From positions 85,511 to 149,510 of the forward strand of contig CAYHQQ010000003.1 in NCBI GenBank assembly GCA_964358855.1: 64,000 nucleotides of DNA, written 5' to 3'. The translations under genes and the position numbers were made by a program. Below, in pieces: positions 8,416 through 17,073 of the stretch. Each line of letters opens with the position of its first letter. Position 1 is the stretch's first letter. This stretch comes from UBA2396 sp038042175. GTDB taxonomy: Bacteria > Planctomycetota > Phycisphaerae > Phycisphaerales > UBA1924. A model generated the notes under the pieces. It saw only the letters and a program-made list of their open reading frames with translations, ran no database searches and had not been told where the DNA came from.

Positions 8416-9885
8416 TCATCGACCGCATTGCGCAAAGGTCACGCGCAAATGCGGCTTGCCCGTTTGCCGAAACAGCCGTCCAGGCTGAAACACGATGCCA
8501 TCGACCAACCCGCCATTGCGAGAGCCGCCATTTCGCAGCCTTGTGAATTCAGAGGCCAGTACTTGCGGCTGAATCGACTCGCTTTGGGTAAGGCCCATCG
8601 TGGATTTGCCCTCCCCACCGCGTTGATTGAGGCTGTCACTGTGCATCGTCCGCCAATCGCCCGCGATCAGCTTCTGAGCCCACTCGTTTGTCCGGCCAGC
8701 GTTCGCGTGAAATATCTTGGTCACGAGGCTCGCGAGCAACGCTTCGACCGCCGCCTCGCTGCCTACCGCTTCCTTGTAGTTGTCAAGCGTCTGTGTCGCG
8801 TACACCGTGCAGCCGCGGAAATCCCGGCACATCGCCTGATAGGCATAGTCGGCGTGGGTGACAAAGTTCTGCGCTTCGTCGGCGATGATCGCGACCGGCC
8901 TTGTCGTATCGACCGTGGGCCGCCGCAGGATGGCCTGCTGAACAAGGTGCTTCATCGCAATCTGAAACAGCCGACCCGCGAGCTGATAGTTGATGACGGG
9001 ACAATCCAGAATCATCACGCGACCGGCATCGACCATTTCCGGCATGTAGCTGCTGCCGCGCGTCGAAGCGACCAGATCGTCAAACGGCGGTTCGCTGAAG
9101 CGAAACAGCACCGTCGTCAGTGTCGAGATCACATCGCCCCGCGTGCGTTCATTCATGTTTGGAAACTGGCCGAGCCAGTAGTCGCACAAGGCGTCTAGCT
9201 GCGGCGAGCCACGCTCATCGGCCTGCCGCAACAACTGCGGAACAACTCTCTGCTCGACATCCTCTTCTTTCAGTTCCAGCGGGTGATTGGGAGCGCCGTT
9301 GATGACACGGCTGATCGCCGGAAGCGTGAGCGATTCACCAGCGGCTCGCAGAAGATGAATCGCCTGCGTCGCCATTTGGCTTGCCGATTCGGCAAAGAAC
9401 GTACTCGTCTCGGTCGCCGACGCCTTCGGCTTTGCGTGCTGCGCCAGTGTCATCAGCATGTCGCCGATATTGGTCGCAATCGCCGCTCCCGGATCGGGAT
9501 GGTGATTCAGGTAGTCGAGAAAGTTGAAGTGCTGCGTGCCGTCGGGTCGAATGCGAAGCACGTCGGGACCACGGCCATTCGCCTGGGCCCACTTCACCCA
9601 CTGATCCGCCTCACCCGGCTTGGTCGTCAGCACCAACATGCCCCAGCCATCGCGAAGCATGGTCTGTGCCAGGAGCGATAGGCTGCCCGAGGTCTTGCCG
9701 GAACCCGACGCTCCAAAAATCTGAATGCCCGTGACGCAGTCCCGAATCGTGAAAACGTCTCCGGGAGAGAGTTCAAGCATCGGGCGATCGAGCGGCCACA
9801 CGCCTTTCGTGCGCGGTCCGACAACTACCGGCGATGGTCGCCGGTTCTGCAACGAGAATCCACGAAGTAGGTCGCGGAAGAACAT
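8416..9885 (-). CDS. VirD4/TraD-like conjugative coupling protein ATPase
   Basis: A 489-residue P-loop ATPase. Walker A is FGASGSGKTSGS (about residues 56-67) and Walker B is VAIIADEAQNF (about 331-341). The C-terminal part has the coupling-protein pattern FRGCTVYATQTLDNY (cf. QS/TQ sensor region), followed by TKIFHANAGRTNEWAQKLIG-type sequence. In this family the ATPase docks the relaxase-DNA complex to a type IV secretion channel. No N-terminal transmembrane helices are visible, unlike classic TraD; the following membrane protein may supply the anchor. Its neighbours (MobF relaxase, membrane protein, DUF932) support a conjugation or mobilisation role. Confidence 0.85.
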   Translation of the reverse strand: MFFRDLLRGFSLQNRRPSPVVVGPRTKGVWPLDRPMLELSPGDVFTIRDCVTGIQIFGASGSGKTSGSLSLLAQTMLRDGWGMLVLTTKPGEADQWVKWAQANGRGPDVLRIRPDGTQHFNFLDYLNHHPDPGAAIATNIGDMLMTLAQHAKPKASATETSTFFAESASQMATQAIHLLRAAGESLTLPAISRVINGAPNHPLELKEEDVEQRVVPQLLRQADERGSPQLDALCDYWLGQFPNMNERTRGDVISTLTTVLFRFSEPPFDDLVASTRGSSYMPEMVDAGRVMILDCPVINYQLAGRLFQIAMKHLVQQAILRRPTVDTTRPVAIIADEAQNFVTHADYAYQAMCRDFRGCTVYATQTLDNYKEAVGSEAAVEALLASLVTKIFHANAGRTNEWAQKLIAGDWRTMHSDSLNQRGGEGKSTMGLTQSESIQPQVLASEFTRLRNGGSRNGGLVDGIVFQPGRLFRQTGKPHLRVTFAQCGR

Positions 9886-10110
9886 CGCACGTGATTCCGA
9901 TCCAAGGCCGCATGACTAGCTCACAGTTCCGCCAGTGTACTCAATCAAATCGGGGCGAGTTTCTGAAGAGCCTGCACAAAGTTGTGCCGGTTTGACCCGG
10001 TGTCCAACGGGAGGACGCGGGCGGCAACGCTGCCCGTCCGGCAACGTGGCATGGCCGATCGCCCTCACACCTGCTTTGCTGCTCCCTCATCTACAGCAAA
10101 GGAACCCGAC

Positions 10111-10431
10111 ATGACCGAAAAGCCCAAACCGATTCACACCCTCCGGCTCGGCCCGATCCAGGCGGCAATCTGGAGCAACCCGGGACAGCACGGCCCGTTC
10201 TACAACGTCACCATCGACCGAAGGTTCAAGGACGCCCAAGACCAATGGCAGAGCAGCGGCTCATTTGGACGGGATGACCTCTTGATCGTCGCCAAAGTGG
10301 CCGACGCCGCACATACATATATATGTGAGCGTCAGGCGAGCGACCGTTCCGCCCAGGACGGGAACGGTCACGAGCCGACCGGCAGCCCTTCCGCCGCCCC
10401 GGCGGACTCGGGCAAGCGCCGGTCCCGGTGA
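10111..10431 (+). CDS. Small conserved mobile-element protein, copy 1 of a paralogous family
   Basis: 106 residues from the ATG at 10111, preceded by AAAGGA. The core (LRLGPIQAAIWSN, then PFYNVTIDRRFKDAQDQW, then SGSFGRDDLLIVAKVADAAHTYI) aligns over most of its length with the product of the gene at 14173, so they are paralogues. I recall similar small proteins on planctomycete plasmids and islands, with no assigned function; the alternating beta pattern followed by a helix suggests a compact nucleic-acid-binding or structural domain, which is speculation. A 7-base inverted repeat, TTTGCTG (10075) and CAGCAAA (10094), lies directly upstream of the ribosome-binding site and could affect translation. 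Confidence 0.65.
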   Translation: MTEKPKPIHTLRLGPIQAAIWSNPGQHGPFYNVTIDRRFKDAQDQWQSSGSFGRDDLLIVAKVADAAHTYICERQASDRSAQDGNGHEPTGSPSAAPADSGKRRSR

Positions 10432-10439
10432 GGTGCCCC

Positions 10440-10682
10440 ATGCAAAAAGCCACTCTCCTGCGCCGTATCCGGTGCGGCAACCTTGAAGCCATCGTCGCAT
10501 CAATCACGCTCAGTGATGGACAAGCACGTTATGGCGCGTTCTTTCAGCGTGTGCCCCGTTCCGACGACGCCGTAAGCAACGTGCTGTTCGACTTCGGGGA
10601 ACTGCTCACGCTCGGCAAGCTCGCACGGCTCGCCCACGCCGCCATGCAGAGCATCCTCTATCCCGACGACGAAGGCGACTAA
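10440..10682 (+). CDS. Small hypothetical mobile-element protein
   Basis: 80 residues from the ATG at 10440; an alternative GTG at 10428 would overlap the previous stop as GTGA. The pattern (IRCGNLEAIVASITLSDGQA, then YGAFFQRV, then LFDFGELLTLGKLARLAHAAM) resembles the plan of the preceding gene: a short beta-rich start, an aromatic strand, then a C-terminal helix with LxKxA. It may be a more distant family member. It ends convergently on the minus-strand 122-residue gene with overlapping stop codons. Function unknown. Confidence 0.55.
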   Translation: MQKATLLRRIRCGNLEAIVASITLSDGQARYGAFFQRVPRSDDAVSNVLFDFGELLTLGKLARLAHAAMQSILYPDDEGD

Positions 10683-11047
10683 CTGCGAACTTCGATGGCG
10701 ATCGTCTCCACGAAACTCTGTTGGCGATCGTCGTCGAAGCCGGTATCGCTCTCGTCGATCCGGGCAGCCACCTGTGCAAGGATGTGCTGATAGAGCGGCG
10801 CGAGATTCCGCCCCCGAATCGTCACCTTCTTCTCCGTGAACTCCAGCTCGACCTTCTCTCCGCCAATCAAACGGGCACTCACCAAGTACCCGTATGGCAA
10901 GGCGGTGTGATCGCCGTTCTTGGCGACAAAGTCGATCATGCGCGGCGACGCCGCGGCATCCGACTTGAAGCCAAGGTCTTTCGGCTCCTCCCGCATCGCG
11001 GGCGCCGCCGACTTGCCCAAGTACCGATCGACCGGACTACCGCTCAT
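10679..11047 (-). CDS. Small hypothetical protein translationally coupled to the relaxase
   Basis: 122 residues from an ATG at 11047 with a strong AGGAAGGGAG upstream signal; this start overlaps the relaxase stop by 11 bases. A longer frame to 11119 lacks such support. Visible sequence: a disordered charged N-terminus, then TALPYGYLVSARLIGGEKVELEFTEKKVTI, a probable beta sheet, then RGRNLAPLYQHILAQVAARI, a helix. No known motif. Position directly behind a MobF relaxase suggests an accessory mobilisation protein, by context only. Confidence 0.6.
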   Translation of the reverse strand: MSGSPVDRYLGKSAAPAMREEPKDLGFKSDAAASPRMIDFVAKNGDHTALPYGYLVSARLIGGEKVELEFTEKKVTIRGRNLAPLYQHILAQVAARIDESDTGFDDDRQQSFVETIAIEVRS

Positions 11048-13793
11048 AGCCACGCTCCCTTCCTCTTGCTCGCGATTGCGTCCTTGATCGAGTTCGCTCT
11101 GCTCGTTGCGCCCGATCATTCTCGTACCACTTCAGCCGCACCATCGTTGCGGCATGTTGGCGGGACCGATCCGATGCCGTCGTTCCCGACATCAGCTCGT
11201 CCGCCGATCGCCGTGTGTTCAGTTTGCCCAGTGCGTCCACGATCGCCTGCCGATCGTCCGTGTAGATTCGCACGCCTTCACGACCCCGTGTGACCGACAC
11301 ATACACCTGTGCGGCACTGGCCGCAGCACCAGCCGACCGGCCCTGGGCGATCAGCACCCAATCGACCGTTCGGCCTTGGGCGGCATAGGAGGTGCTCACA
11401 TAGCCGTGTGCGAACCGGCCAAAATCCGGCGATACCTCCCAGCCATTGTCCAGGCGGAGATTGCCGTCTTGAGTGAATCCTTCGACGCGATACACGCTGC
11501 CATTGTTCACGCGGTGCTTTCCGTCTGCCGTCCGCCCGCCGCTGGTTGCCCGCACCGCATCGCCCGGCGAGATCCCGATGAAACGCTGTTCGTTGACACT
11601 GAAACTCGCGGCACGTTCCAGCGGCAGCACACGATCCTTGCCCGCCTTGTCGGTGACGCGGATTCGCCCATCGGCATCCCTGCCCGTGACGACCAACCGA
11701 TCGCCGGGCTTGAAACCGTTGCGGCCAGAACCGACCGCTCGTTGAAACTGAATCACCTGCCCTGCTTCGTAGTCAGCAGGGTCCGACCGCTTGGCCGCCG
11801 TCCACCCGAGATCCCGCAGTTGCGGCACGCTCCGTTCCTCTTGGCCGATCCGCCCATCGCTTCGCAGGGCCGCACGGATCAGCGAAGTGATGTCATCCCC
11901 TTCTGCGTGCGTCGGGGCGACCACCAGCGGCGTTCGGCCACGACGCGTCAGGTCGAGATAGTCTTCGACCATCGGCACCCAATCGCGGTTGCCGACTTCC
12001 CGAATCGCCTTCAACCGATCCAGGGCGTCAATGCCCTTCGCAAACTTCCCGTCCGACAGCGCCTCAGACGCTTCTTTGTAGATGCCTTGTTGACGCACCA
12101 CTTCCGTCAACTCTGCGGGAAGCAGACCGACACGAGTTTCCAACAACCGCAGAGCATCGCCGCGTTCGATCGGTGCGTGCTGTTTGCTGTCGCCGCACAG
12201 AATCACCCGTGCTTTGAGAGACTCAGCGAGCGAAAATACCTTTGCCATCGTTGGCGTTCCGATCAAGCCCGCTTCGTCAATCCACCAGACTCGCCCGCGA
12301 GCTTCCTTTTGCAGTTGCGGATCGGCAAGGAATTTCGAGACCGTATCCGCTTCCGCAAAGCCAGCCTTGCGAAGCACGCCTCGCGATGCTTCGGCGGTGG
12401 GGGCGAGCACTGTGATCGCATGACCGCGAGACTTCATTTCCCGCCACGCTTCCCGCAGTAACGTTGTCTTGCCGGTTCCCGCTCCGCCTCGCAGCAGCAT
12501 CACCCGGTCTTTGCTCGTCATCAAGTGCTCAAGTGCTCGCGTCTGTTGGCGGTTCAGACCCGTGAGGCCTCGCGTCCAAGGCTCCTTGGCTTCGAGTGCC
12601 TGACAGGTGCCCCGCCCTTCTCGGGCGAAGGCAAGCATCGACCGCTCCTCATGCAGCACCTCCCGCGTGGTCACGATCGAGAGCGTCCCTTCCTGACGCC
12701 GCAGCAACTCCGGGTCTTTCTGTGCGAGTGACCGAAGTGTCTCGGGCCGGAACTTGCCGAGCCCGACACGCAACGCCGTTTCCAGCAGACGCGGCTCCGC
12801 GATGATGCTCTCCCGCTCGAATCGATCCGAGATCGCATGATCCAGACCTTTCCGAGCGGCGGAGAGTTCGTCGATGGGAATGGGGCGGTTGAGGCCGGTG
12901 CCACGAGCCACCTGCTCGACCGCACGGAGTTCCTCCGGCGTCATTCGCTTGAGCCACTGACTCCGCAGTTGCTCCGGTGTCAACTTCCCTTGCTTGCGCG
13001 AGCGGCTGCGTGCTCCCAAGCCCGCTTTGCGGCTTGGATCGGTCACGCCCAGTTTCTTTGCGAGGTCTTCGATCGCCTCCGTCCGCCGCGAGAACTTCTT
13101 TTTCGCGGAGGACGGGATGCCCGCCACATCCCATTCCTTTCCCTTCCGCTCGACCTCATATCCCAGCCGTTCCAGCCGCCACGCCAGGCGGCTGTAGAAC
13201 GCCGCCTCGTGGTACGGCATATCCCGCTTGATGTCGCGGAACTGAGCCGCCTTCATCCGCTTTTCGTCTTGGTCATAGGTCGCGTTGAACGCAAAGCAGT
13301 GGACGTGCAAATGCGGATCGGGAACGCCATCGATCGGGCGAGTGGTCGTGTGCAAGAACTCTCCCCACACCAGCTCGCCGGTTGCCCGTTCATCCTGTTT
13401 GCCGTCGGTGCGAACCCGCGTCCGCGTCTGCGCTTCAAGTTCCCGCATCGTCTCATTGGCCGAATCACGGATCGCATCGAGAATGCGTCCGTCCTTCGAG
13501 ACTAGATGCAGCACCGACACGCCCTTGGGAACGTGGAAGTTGATGTCGTAGCCAACGGTGCGGTCGTCATCCGTGCGCGGTGTCAGCGATTCGCCGGTAC
13601 GCGGATGCAGATTCTCCGCGAGTTTCGCAAACTCATCACGTGTGACGGTCGCGTCAAGACCGAGCCGCTTGCCGAGCTCGCCGCACCATCGCCCGTTCTG
13701 CTCTTCAGCGGTGTAGTAGTCACCGCCTTGCAGTGCCGCGGTGTAGTAGTCCTTCACCTCGCGGCCAGACCGGAATTGGTGCATTCGGAGCAT
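11037..13793 (-). CDS. MobF-type conjugative relaxase fused to RecD/TraI-like helicase
   Basis: 918 residues when started at the ATG ending at 13793 (MLRMHQFRSG), matching the usual N-terminus of TrwC-like relaxases; an upstream ATG at 13895 is probably not used. Residues about 14-24 contain the tyrosine cluster KDYYTAALQGGDYYTAE expected for the nicking Tyr. The metal-binding triad is at DPHLHVHCFAFN (about 158-169). The C-terminal half is an SF1 helicase with NRQQTRALEHLM (Q motif-like) and LRGGAGTGKTTLL (about 432-444), then WWIDEAGLI and the late YVSTSYAAQGRTVDWVLI motif. It nicks at oriT and unwinds the transferred strand. It heads the minus-strand mobilisation block. Confidence 0.92.
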   Translation of the reverse strand: MLRMHQFRSGREVKDYYTAALQGGDYYTAEEQNGRWCGELGKRLGLDATVTRDEFAKLAENLHPRTGESLTPRTDDDRTVGYDINFHVPKGVSVLHLVSKDGRILDAIRDSANETMRELEAQTRTRVRTDGKQDERATGELVWGEFLHTTTRPIDGVPDPHLHVHCFAFNATYDQDEKRMKAAQFRDIKRDMPYHEAAFYSRLAWRLERLGYEVERKGKEWDVAGIPSSAKKKFSRRTEAIEDLAKKLGVTDPSRKAGLGARSRSRKQGKLTPEQLRSQWLKRMTPEELRAVEQVARGTGLNRPIPIDELSAARKGLDHAISDRFERESIIAEPRLLETALRVGLGKFRPETLRSLAQKDPELLRRQEGTLSIVTTREVLHEERSMLAFAREGRGTCQALEAKEPWTRGLTGLNRQQTRALEHLMTSKDRVMLLRGGAGTGKTTLLREAWREMKSRGHAITVLAPTAEASRGVLRKAGFAEADTVSKFLADPQLQKEARGRVWWIDEAGLIGTPTMAKVFSLAESLKARVILCGDSKQHAPIERGDALRLLETRVGLLPAELTEVVRQQGIYKEASEALSDGKFAKGIDALDRLKAIREVGNRDWVPMVEDYLDLTRRGRTPLVVAPTHAEGDDITSLIRAALRSDGRIGQEERSVPQLRDLGWTAAKRSDPADYEAGQVIQFQRAVGSGRNGFKPGDRLVVTGRDADGRIRVTDKAGKDRVLPLERAASFSVNEQRFIGISPGDAVRATSGGRTADGKHRVNNGSVYRVEGFTQDGNLRLDNGWEVSPDFGRFAHGYVSTSYAAQGRTVDWVLIAQGRSAGAAASAAQVYVSVTRGREGVRIYTDDRQAIVDALGKLNTRRSADELMSGTTASDRSRQHAATMVRLKWYENDRAQRAERTRSRTQSRARGRERGYER

Positions 13794-14172
13794 GCCGGAT
13801 TGTACAAGACCATCGGCATCGGATGCTCGCGAGGCACGCCACGCCGGCAGCGGTCGAACCCGATGCGGTGATTGCGGCATTTCGACTGTCCGCACGATCG
13901 CGTTTTCGCCATGCGCGATTGCCGATCACTCACATCCCGTGACGTGTTGAGCTGTTTTCGTCTTCGCTCCACGTTGCCGGTTGAAGTCTGATGGTCTTGA
14001 CCTCGGATGCTCGCCGGTAAAGCGGCCGCCCATCTTCCTCGGCCAATCGGCCTCGTGCAGACGGGAGACCCCGGCGGGCTTCGCCCGGCTCGGGGCGGCT
14101 TTCGCTTGACCGGCTGCGCTCCTCGGTCCCCTACGGGCGACCAACTTCAACCCGCAACTAACGGAGCTACAC
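13794..14172. other. Non-coding region with candidate oriT between relaxase and divergent small gene
   Basis: No convincing gene is present. The region lies upstream of the relaxase, where MobF oriT sites often sit. Seen in the sequence: an 11-base direct repeat CGGATGCTCGC at 13820-13830 and 14004-14014; an inverted repeat ATCGCG (13897-13902) and CGCGAT (13914-13919) around an 11-base T/C-rich loop; GGCCAATCGGCC near 14041; and CGGGCTTCGCCCG near 14075. These are the ingredients of an origin of transfer or relaxase promoter, but no nic consensus can be named, so the call is tentative. Confidence 0.3.
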
Positions 14173-14496
14173 ATGACTACAACAACTCAACCCGCCAAAC
14201 GATTCAAACTTGGTTCAATCAATCTCGCCGTTTGGCCGAACCGTGATCGAGCCGGAAGATCGTTCTACACAACAACCATCTCCCGCTCGTATCGGGATCA
14301 ATCCGGCAAGTGGGCCGACTCGGGATCGCTGCGACCATCCGACCTCCCTGTGGTCCGGGACCTCTCTGCGAAGGCTCTCGAATGGATCACCGCTCATCCT
14401 CCGGCGACATCGGTTGAAAAGGCCGAGCCTGAACCGGAGCCTGAGCCCGCCCTTGCAGCACTGCTCTCGCTCATCGAGAAACAGTTTGCACGCTAA
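14173..14496 (+). CDS. Small conserved mobile-element protein, copy 2 of a paralogous family
   Basis: 107 residues. The core KLGSINLAVWPNRDRAGRSF, then TTTISRSYRDQSGKW, then SGSLRPSDLPVVRDLSAKAL aligns with the 106-residue product at 10111 (same GxIxxAxW, FY, SGSxxxxDL landmarks). The C-terminus has a PEPEPEPEP tract followed by a short amphipathic helix. It starts the plus-strand series of small genes that faces away from the relaxase. Function unknown; paralogy is seen directly. Confidence 0.65.
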   Translation: MTTTTQPAKRFKLGSINLAVWPNRDRAGRSFYTTTISRSYRDQSGKWADSGSLRPSDLPVVRDLSAKALEWITAHPPATSVEKAEPEPEPEPALAALLSLIEKQFAR

Positions 14497-14558
14497 CGAC
14501 TCTTCAACCTACGGCCCCGCCGACCAATGGCGGGGCCACTACACAAAGGACCTACAAA

Positions 14559-14897
14559 ATGGCATTCACTTCATACCGAGTCATCATGGACACCGAAACC
14601 GAGCAAGAGTTTCGCTCACTCGCCGCTGCCGACGATGCCGATGCCGCGATCGCGCAGATCAGACTTCAGATGGAGCGCTTTCACAAACCGCGGCGCAACT
14701 GGTGGTTCTCTCGCGATTGCTTGCCAGTCTACCGCGCCCACGTCGATTGGTTGGGTATTTGCGTGCTCTATGTCCAGGTCCGCCGCACGCTGCACGTTCT
14801 GCGTGCTCTTCCCGTGGAAGAGGCCGGTCTGTTCGCCCGCCAGCGGGCAACGTGCCTTCTGGACTACGAGACGTTTTACGACCGCAGGGCTCCGTAG
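14559..14897 (+). CDS. Small hypothetical protein of the mobile element
   Basis: 112 residues, with AAGGA nine bases before the ATG. The N-terminal part (FTSYRVIMDTETEQEFRSLA, then DDADAAIAQIRLQMERF) looks like a beta strand and two helices; the middle (WWFSRDCLPVYRAHVDW, then ICVLYVQVRRTLHVL) is aromatic and strand-rich. No recognised motif. It sits 62 bases after the preceding small gene and 133 bases before the next on the same strand, so all three may be one transcript. Confidence 0.5.
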   Translation: MAFTSYRVIMDTETEQEFRSLAAADDADAAIAQIRLQMERFHKPRRNWWFSRDCLPVYRAHVDWLGICVLYVQVRRTLHVLRALPVEEAGLFARQRATCLLDYETFYDRRAP

Positions 14898-15030
14898 CCC
14901 CCTCCCGTACCTCCCGCTCCAAGTTGCCGGGGCGGGAGCGCGGCATTCTCTCGCCGCTTCAACTGTGCTCCAAGGTTCGATCGCTCGCGTCGCCCGCGAG
15001 CTTGATCTCAACCCAACCAAGGAGACATGA

Positions 15031-15525
15031 ATGGCTACACCAAAACCCAAACACATCGCCGTCGTCGGCAACGTCCGCCTCACCGTGCTCGGCGGAACCG
15101 CCAGCCACCGAAGGGAGGCGTCCGGCCTTTTGCTCGAACGCCGCCCCGACGCCAACTCAGAAAACTGGTACCCAGCCGCCGGGTTCCGAATGGACGACCT
15201 GGAGTCCATCGGCGAGGCGGTTCGATCCGCGATTCAGTTTCTGCGTCCCGACTCCCAAGCGTCCGAGGTGCCCCCGAACGGTGAGCAGTCCCCAGCCACG
15301 GTGTCGGTCGGCGAAGCCGCCGCCCAGGCACCCGCTTCGGACGCTTTGGAGGAACCCCCGTTCGAGCCGACCGGACCGGCCAAGCCGGTGCCGACCGGAC
15401 TCTCACCAGCCCGCAAGCCGACTCGCGTACCGGGCGCCAGACCGCCAGGCCGGATCAAGCCGAAGGACACCCCCGCCAAGTCCACTCGCAGACCGAACCA
15501 CAAGTCAAAGGCACGGACGCGTTGA
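15031..15525 (+). CDS. Small hypothetical protein with Pro/Lys-rich tail
   Basis: 164 residues with an excellent AAGGAG signal before the ATG. The first 75 residues (HIAVVGNVRLTVLGGTA, then SGLLLERRPDANSENWYP, then FRMDDLESIGEAVRSAIQFL) repeat the plan of the small proteins at 10111 and 14173: a two-strand start, an aromatic strand, then DL and a helix, so it may be a divergent relative. The C-terminal half is proline-, lysine- and arginine-rich with no aromatic residues, likely disordered and able to bind nucleic acid. Function unknown. Confidence 0.5.
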   Translation: MATPKPKHIAVVGNVRLTVLGGTASHRREASGLLLERRPDANSENWYPAAGFRMDDLESIGEAVRSAIQFLRPDSQASEVPPNGEQSPATVSVGEAAAQAPASDALEEPPFEPTGPAKPVPTGLSPARKPTRVPGARPPGRIKPKDTPAKSTRRPNHKSKARTR

Positions 15526-15814
15526 GTCTGAGGTCGCGTTCGCTGGCGTTGACAGATCATCAACGTCCAGCGGAACTCGGCACGGCTTTTTGTGACGGAA
15601 GGAGGGGCGTTTGGGTCGCGGCGGCAGATGATGGGATTTTCTACAGGCGTCTTCCCTTAGCGTCGCTAAGGCCGCACCCAAGCCGGGCAAAATCGGGTAT
15701 CGTTTGGACGCCGAGAATGCTCCCGTATGCCGCCTCAGTGTAGCCGATTTGAGCCCGATTTCGTCGCCAAGCCCGCCCAACGCGTTCAGAAAGCCATTCT
15801 CGGTGCCCCGACCC
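15526..15814. other. Intergenic region with one palindrome
   Basis: No supported gene in this stretch. It contains a near-perfect palindrome, CCTTAGCG then T then CGCTAAGG, at 15655-15671. There is no T-run beside it, so it is more likely a protein-binding site than an intrinsic terminator. The remainder shows nothing I can name. Confidence 0.4.
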
Positions 15815-15885
15815 GAGCGATAGAGAGGCTTGCTAACGCTCAAAAATCGCTCTATAGTGAGCGATAGAAAGGTTTCCTATCGCTC
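15815..15885 (+). promoter_or_regulatory. Operator-like repeats in front of the fic gene
   Basis: Four copies of one half-site occur in 71 bases: GAGCGATAG at 15815-15823, the inverted core ATCGCTC at 15846-15852, GAGCGATAG at 15859-15867, and its exact reverse complement CTATCGCTC at 15877-15885. The last abuts the ATG at 15886. The final two form a 9-base inverted repeat with a 9-base spacer. A TATAG-like -10 element sits between the second and third copies. The layout fits a self-regulated promoter that can be blocked over the start codon; the Fic C-terminus carries a winged-helix-like segment that could be the binding domain. Confidence 0.65.
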
Positions 15886-17058
15886 ATGCTCTGGAACTGG
15901 CAACGGCCTGATTGGCCCCTCTTCACGTGGGAGTTTGCTCGGCTCGCGAAAGCCGAGGAGCAGTTTTTGCTTGGGGCCGGGATCTTCCTGGGAACGGTCA
16001 CGCACCTTGCGGATGAGGACCGCGATCAACTCACCGTCGAGGCGATGAGCGACGAGGCGGTCACTACCTCCGAAATCGAGGGCGAGATTCTGGACCGCGA
16101 CAGCGTCCAGTCATCCATCCGTCGGCAGCTTGGATTGATCTCAGACCGGCGCCGGGTGAAGCCCGCGGAGCAGGGCATCGGTGAGCTGGTCGTTGACCTC
16201 TACCGCCACTACGCCAAACCCTTGGACGAGAAAACGCTGTTCGCCTGGCACCGGATGATTTGCCAAGGCCGGACTGATCTCCGCGACATCGGGCGATACC
16301 GCACTCACCCCGAACCGATGCAGGTCGTCTCCGGCAAGATTTACGATCCCAATGTCCACTTCGAGGCTCCACCGTCGGAGCGAGTCGGCGCTGAGATGGC
16401 TCGCTATCTCGACTGGTTCAATCGCACCGCTCCCGGCGGCTCAGATCCGCTCCCTGTTCTGACCCGGGCCGGGATCGCTCACCTCTACTTCGAGAGCATC
16501 CACCCGTTTGAGGATGGCAATGGCCGGGTGGGGCGGGCGATCGCGGAGAAGGTGCTAGCTCAGAGTCTCGGTCGTCCCTCTCTGACCGCACTTGCGTCAA
16601 CCATCCTCGTCAACCGCACCGCCTACTACGACGCGCTTGAAGCGGCAAACAAGAAGAACGAAGTCACGAACTGGCTGGCGTGGTTCGCGGGCATCGGAAT
16701 CGAGGCGCAGCAACGCACCCTTGTCCAGGTCGAGTTCCTGATCGCCAAGACCAAACTGCTCGATCAGTCCCGTGACCGGCTGAATGATCGTCAGCGCAAG
16801 GTGCTGGTTCGTGTATTGAGAGAAGGACCGGACGGCTTCGTGGGCGGCCTGAGTGCCAGCAACTTCGTCGCCATCGCGAAGACCTCTCCCGCCACCGCCC
16901 GGCGAGACCTTGCTGAAATGGTCGAGCTTGGCGTTTTGAGTCGCACCGGCGAGAAGCGGCACGCGCGATACCACCTTCCGATTCCGTTGCGGCCAGTGCC
17001 GCGAATCACCATCGACGAGAACGGCGAGATCATCCGAACCCCAAGACCAAAGAGTTGA
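15886..17058 (+). CDS. Fic-family (AMP/NMP-transferase) protein with C-terminal winged helix
   Basis: 390 residues. The Fic catalytic loop HPFEDGNGRVGR is complete at about residues 206-217, with the catalytic His, the acidic metal ligand and the Arg. The inhibitory helix motif TTSEIEGE at about 60-67 fits (S/T)xxxE(G/N), so this is a class II enzyme with its inhibitor N-terminal to the Fic core. The last 110 residues (LNDRQRKVLVRVLREGP, then ASNFVAIAKTSPATARRDLAEMV, LGVLSRTGEKRHARYHL) look like a winged HTH. Such proteins modify target hydroxyls with nucleotide phosphates and many act in toxin-like or regulatory roles. No separate antitoxin gene is visible. Operator-like repeats precede it. 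Confidence 0.92.
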   Translation: MLWNWQRPDWPLFTWEFARLAKAEEQFLLGAGIFLGTVTHLADEDRDQLTVEAMSDEAVTTSEIEGEILDRDSVQSSIRRQLGLISDRRRVKPAEQGIGELVVDLYRHYAKPLDEKTLFAWHRMICQGRTDLRDIGRYRTHPEPMQVVSGKIYDPNVHFEAPPSERVGAEMARYLDWFNRTAPGGSDPLPVLTRAGIAHLYFESIHPFEDGNGRVGRAIAEKVLAQSLGRPSLTALASTILVNRTAYYDALEAANKKNEVTNWLAWFAGIGIEAQQRTLVQVEFLIAKTKLLDQSRDRLNDRQRKVLVRVLREGPDGFVGGLSASNFVAIAKTSPATARRDLAEMVELGVLSRTGEKRHARYHLPIPLRPVPRITIDENGEIIRTPRPKS

Positions 17059-17073
17059 CCATGAGCCATTTTT

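Noticed and set aside
14210..15595. 461-codon frame across the small genes downstream of the relaxase
   Set aside because: Pro/Arg/Ser-rich with no domain, and crosses three small genes that have own ribosome-binding sites and, in one case, a paralogue.
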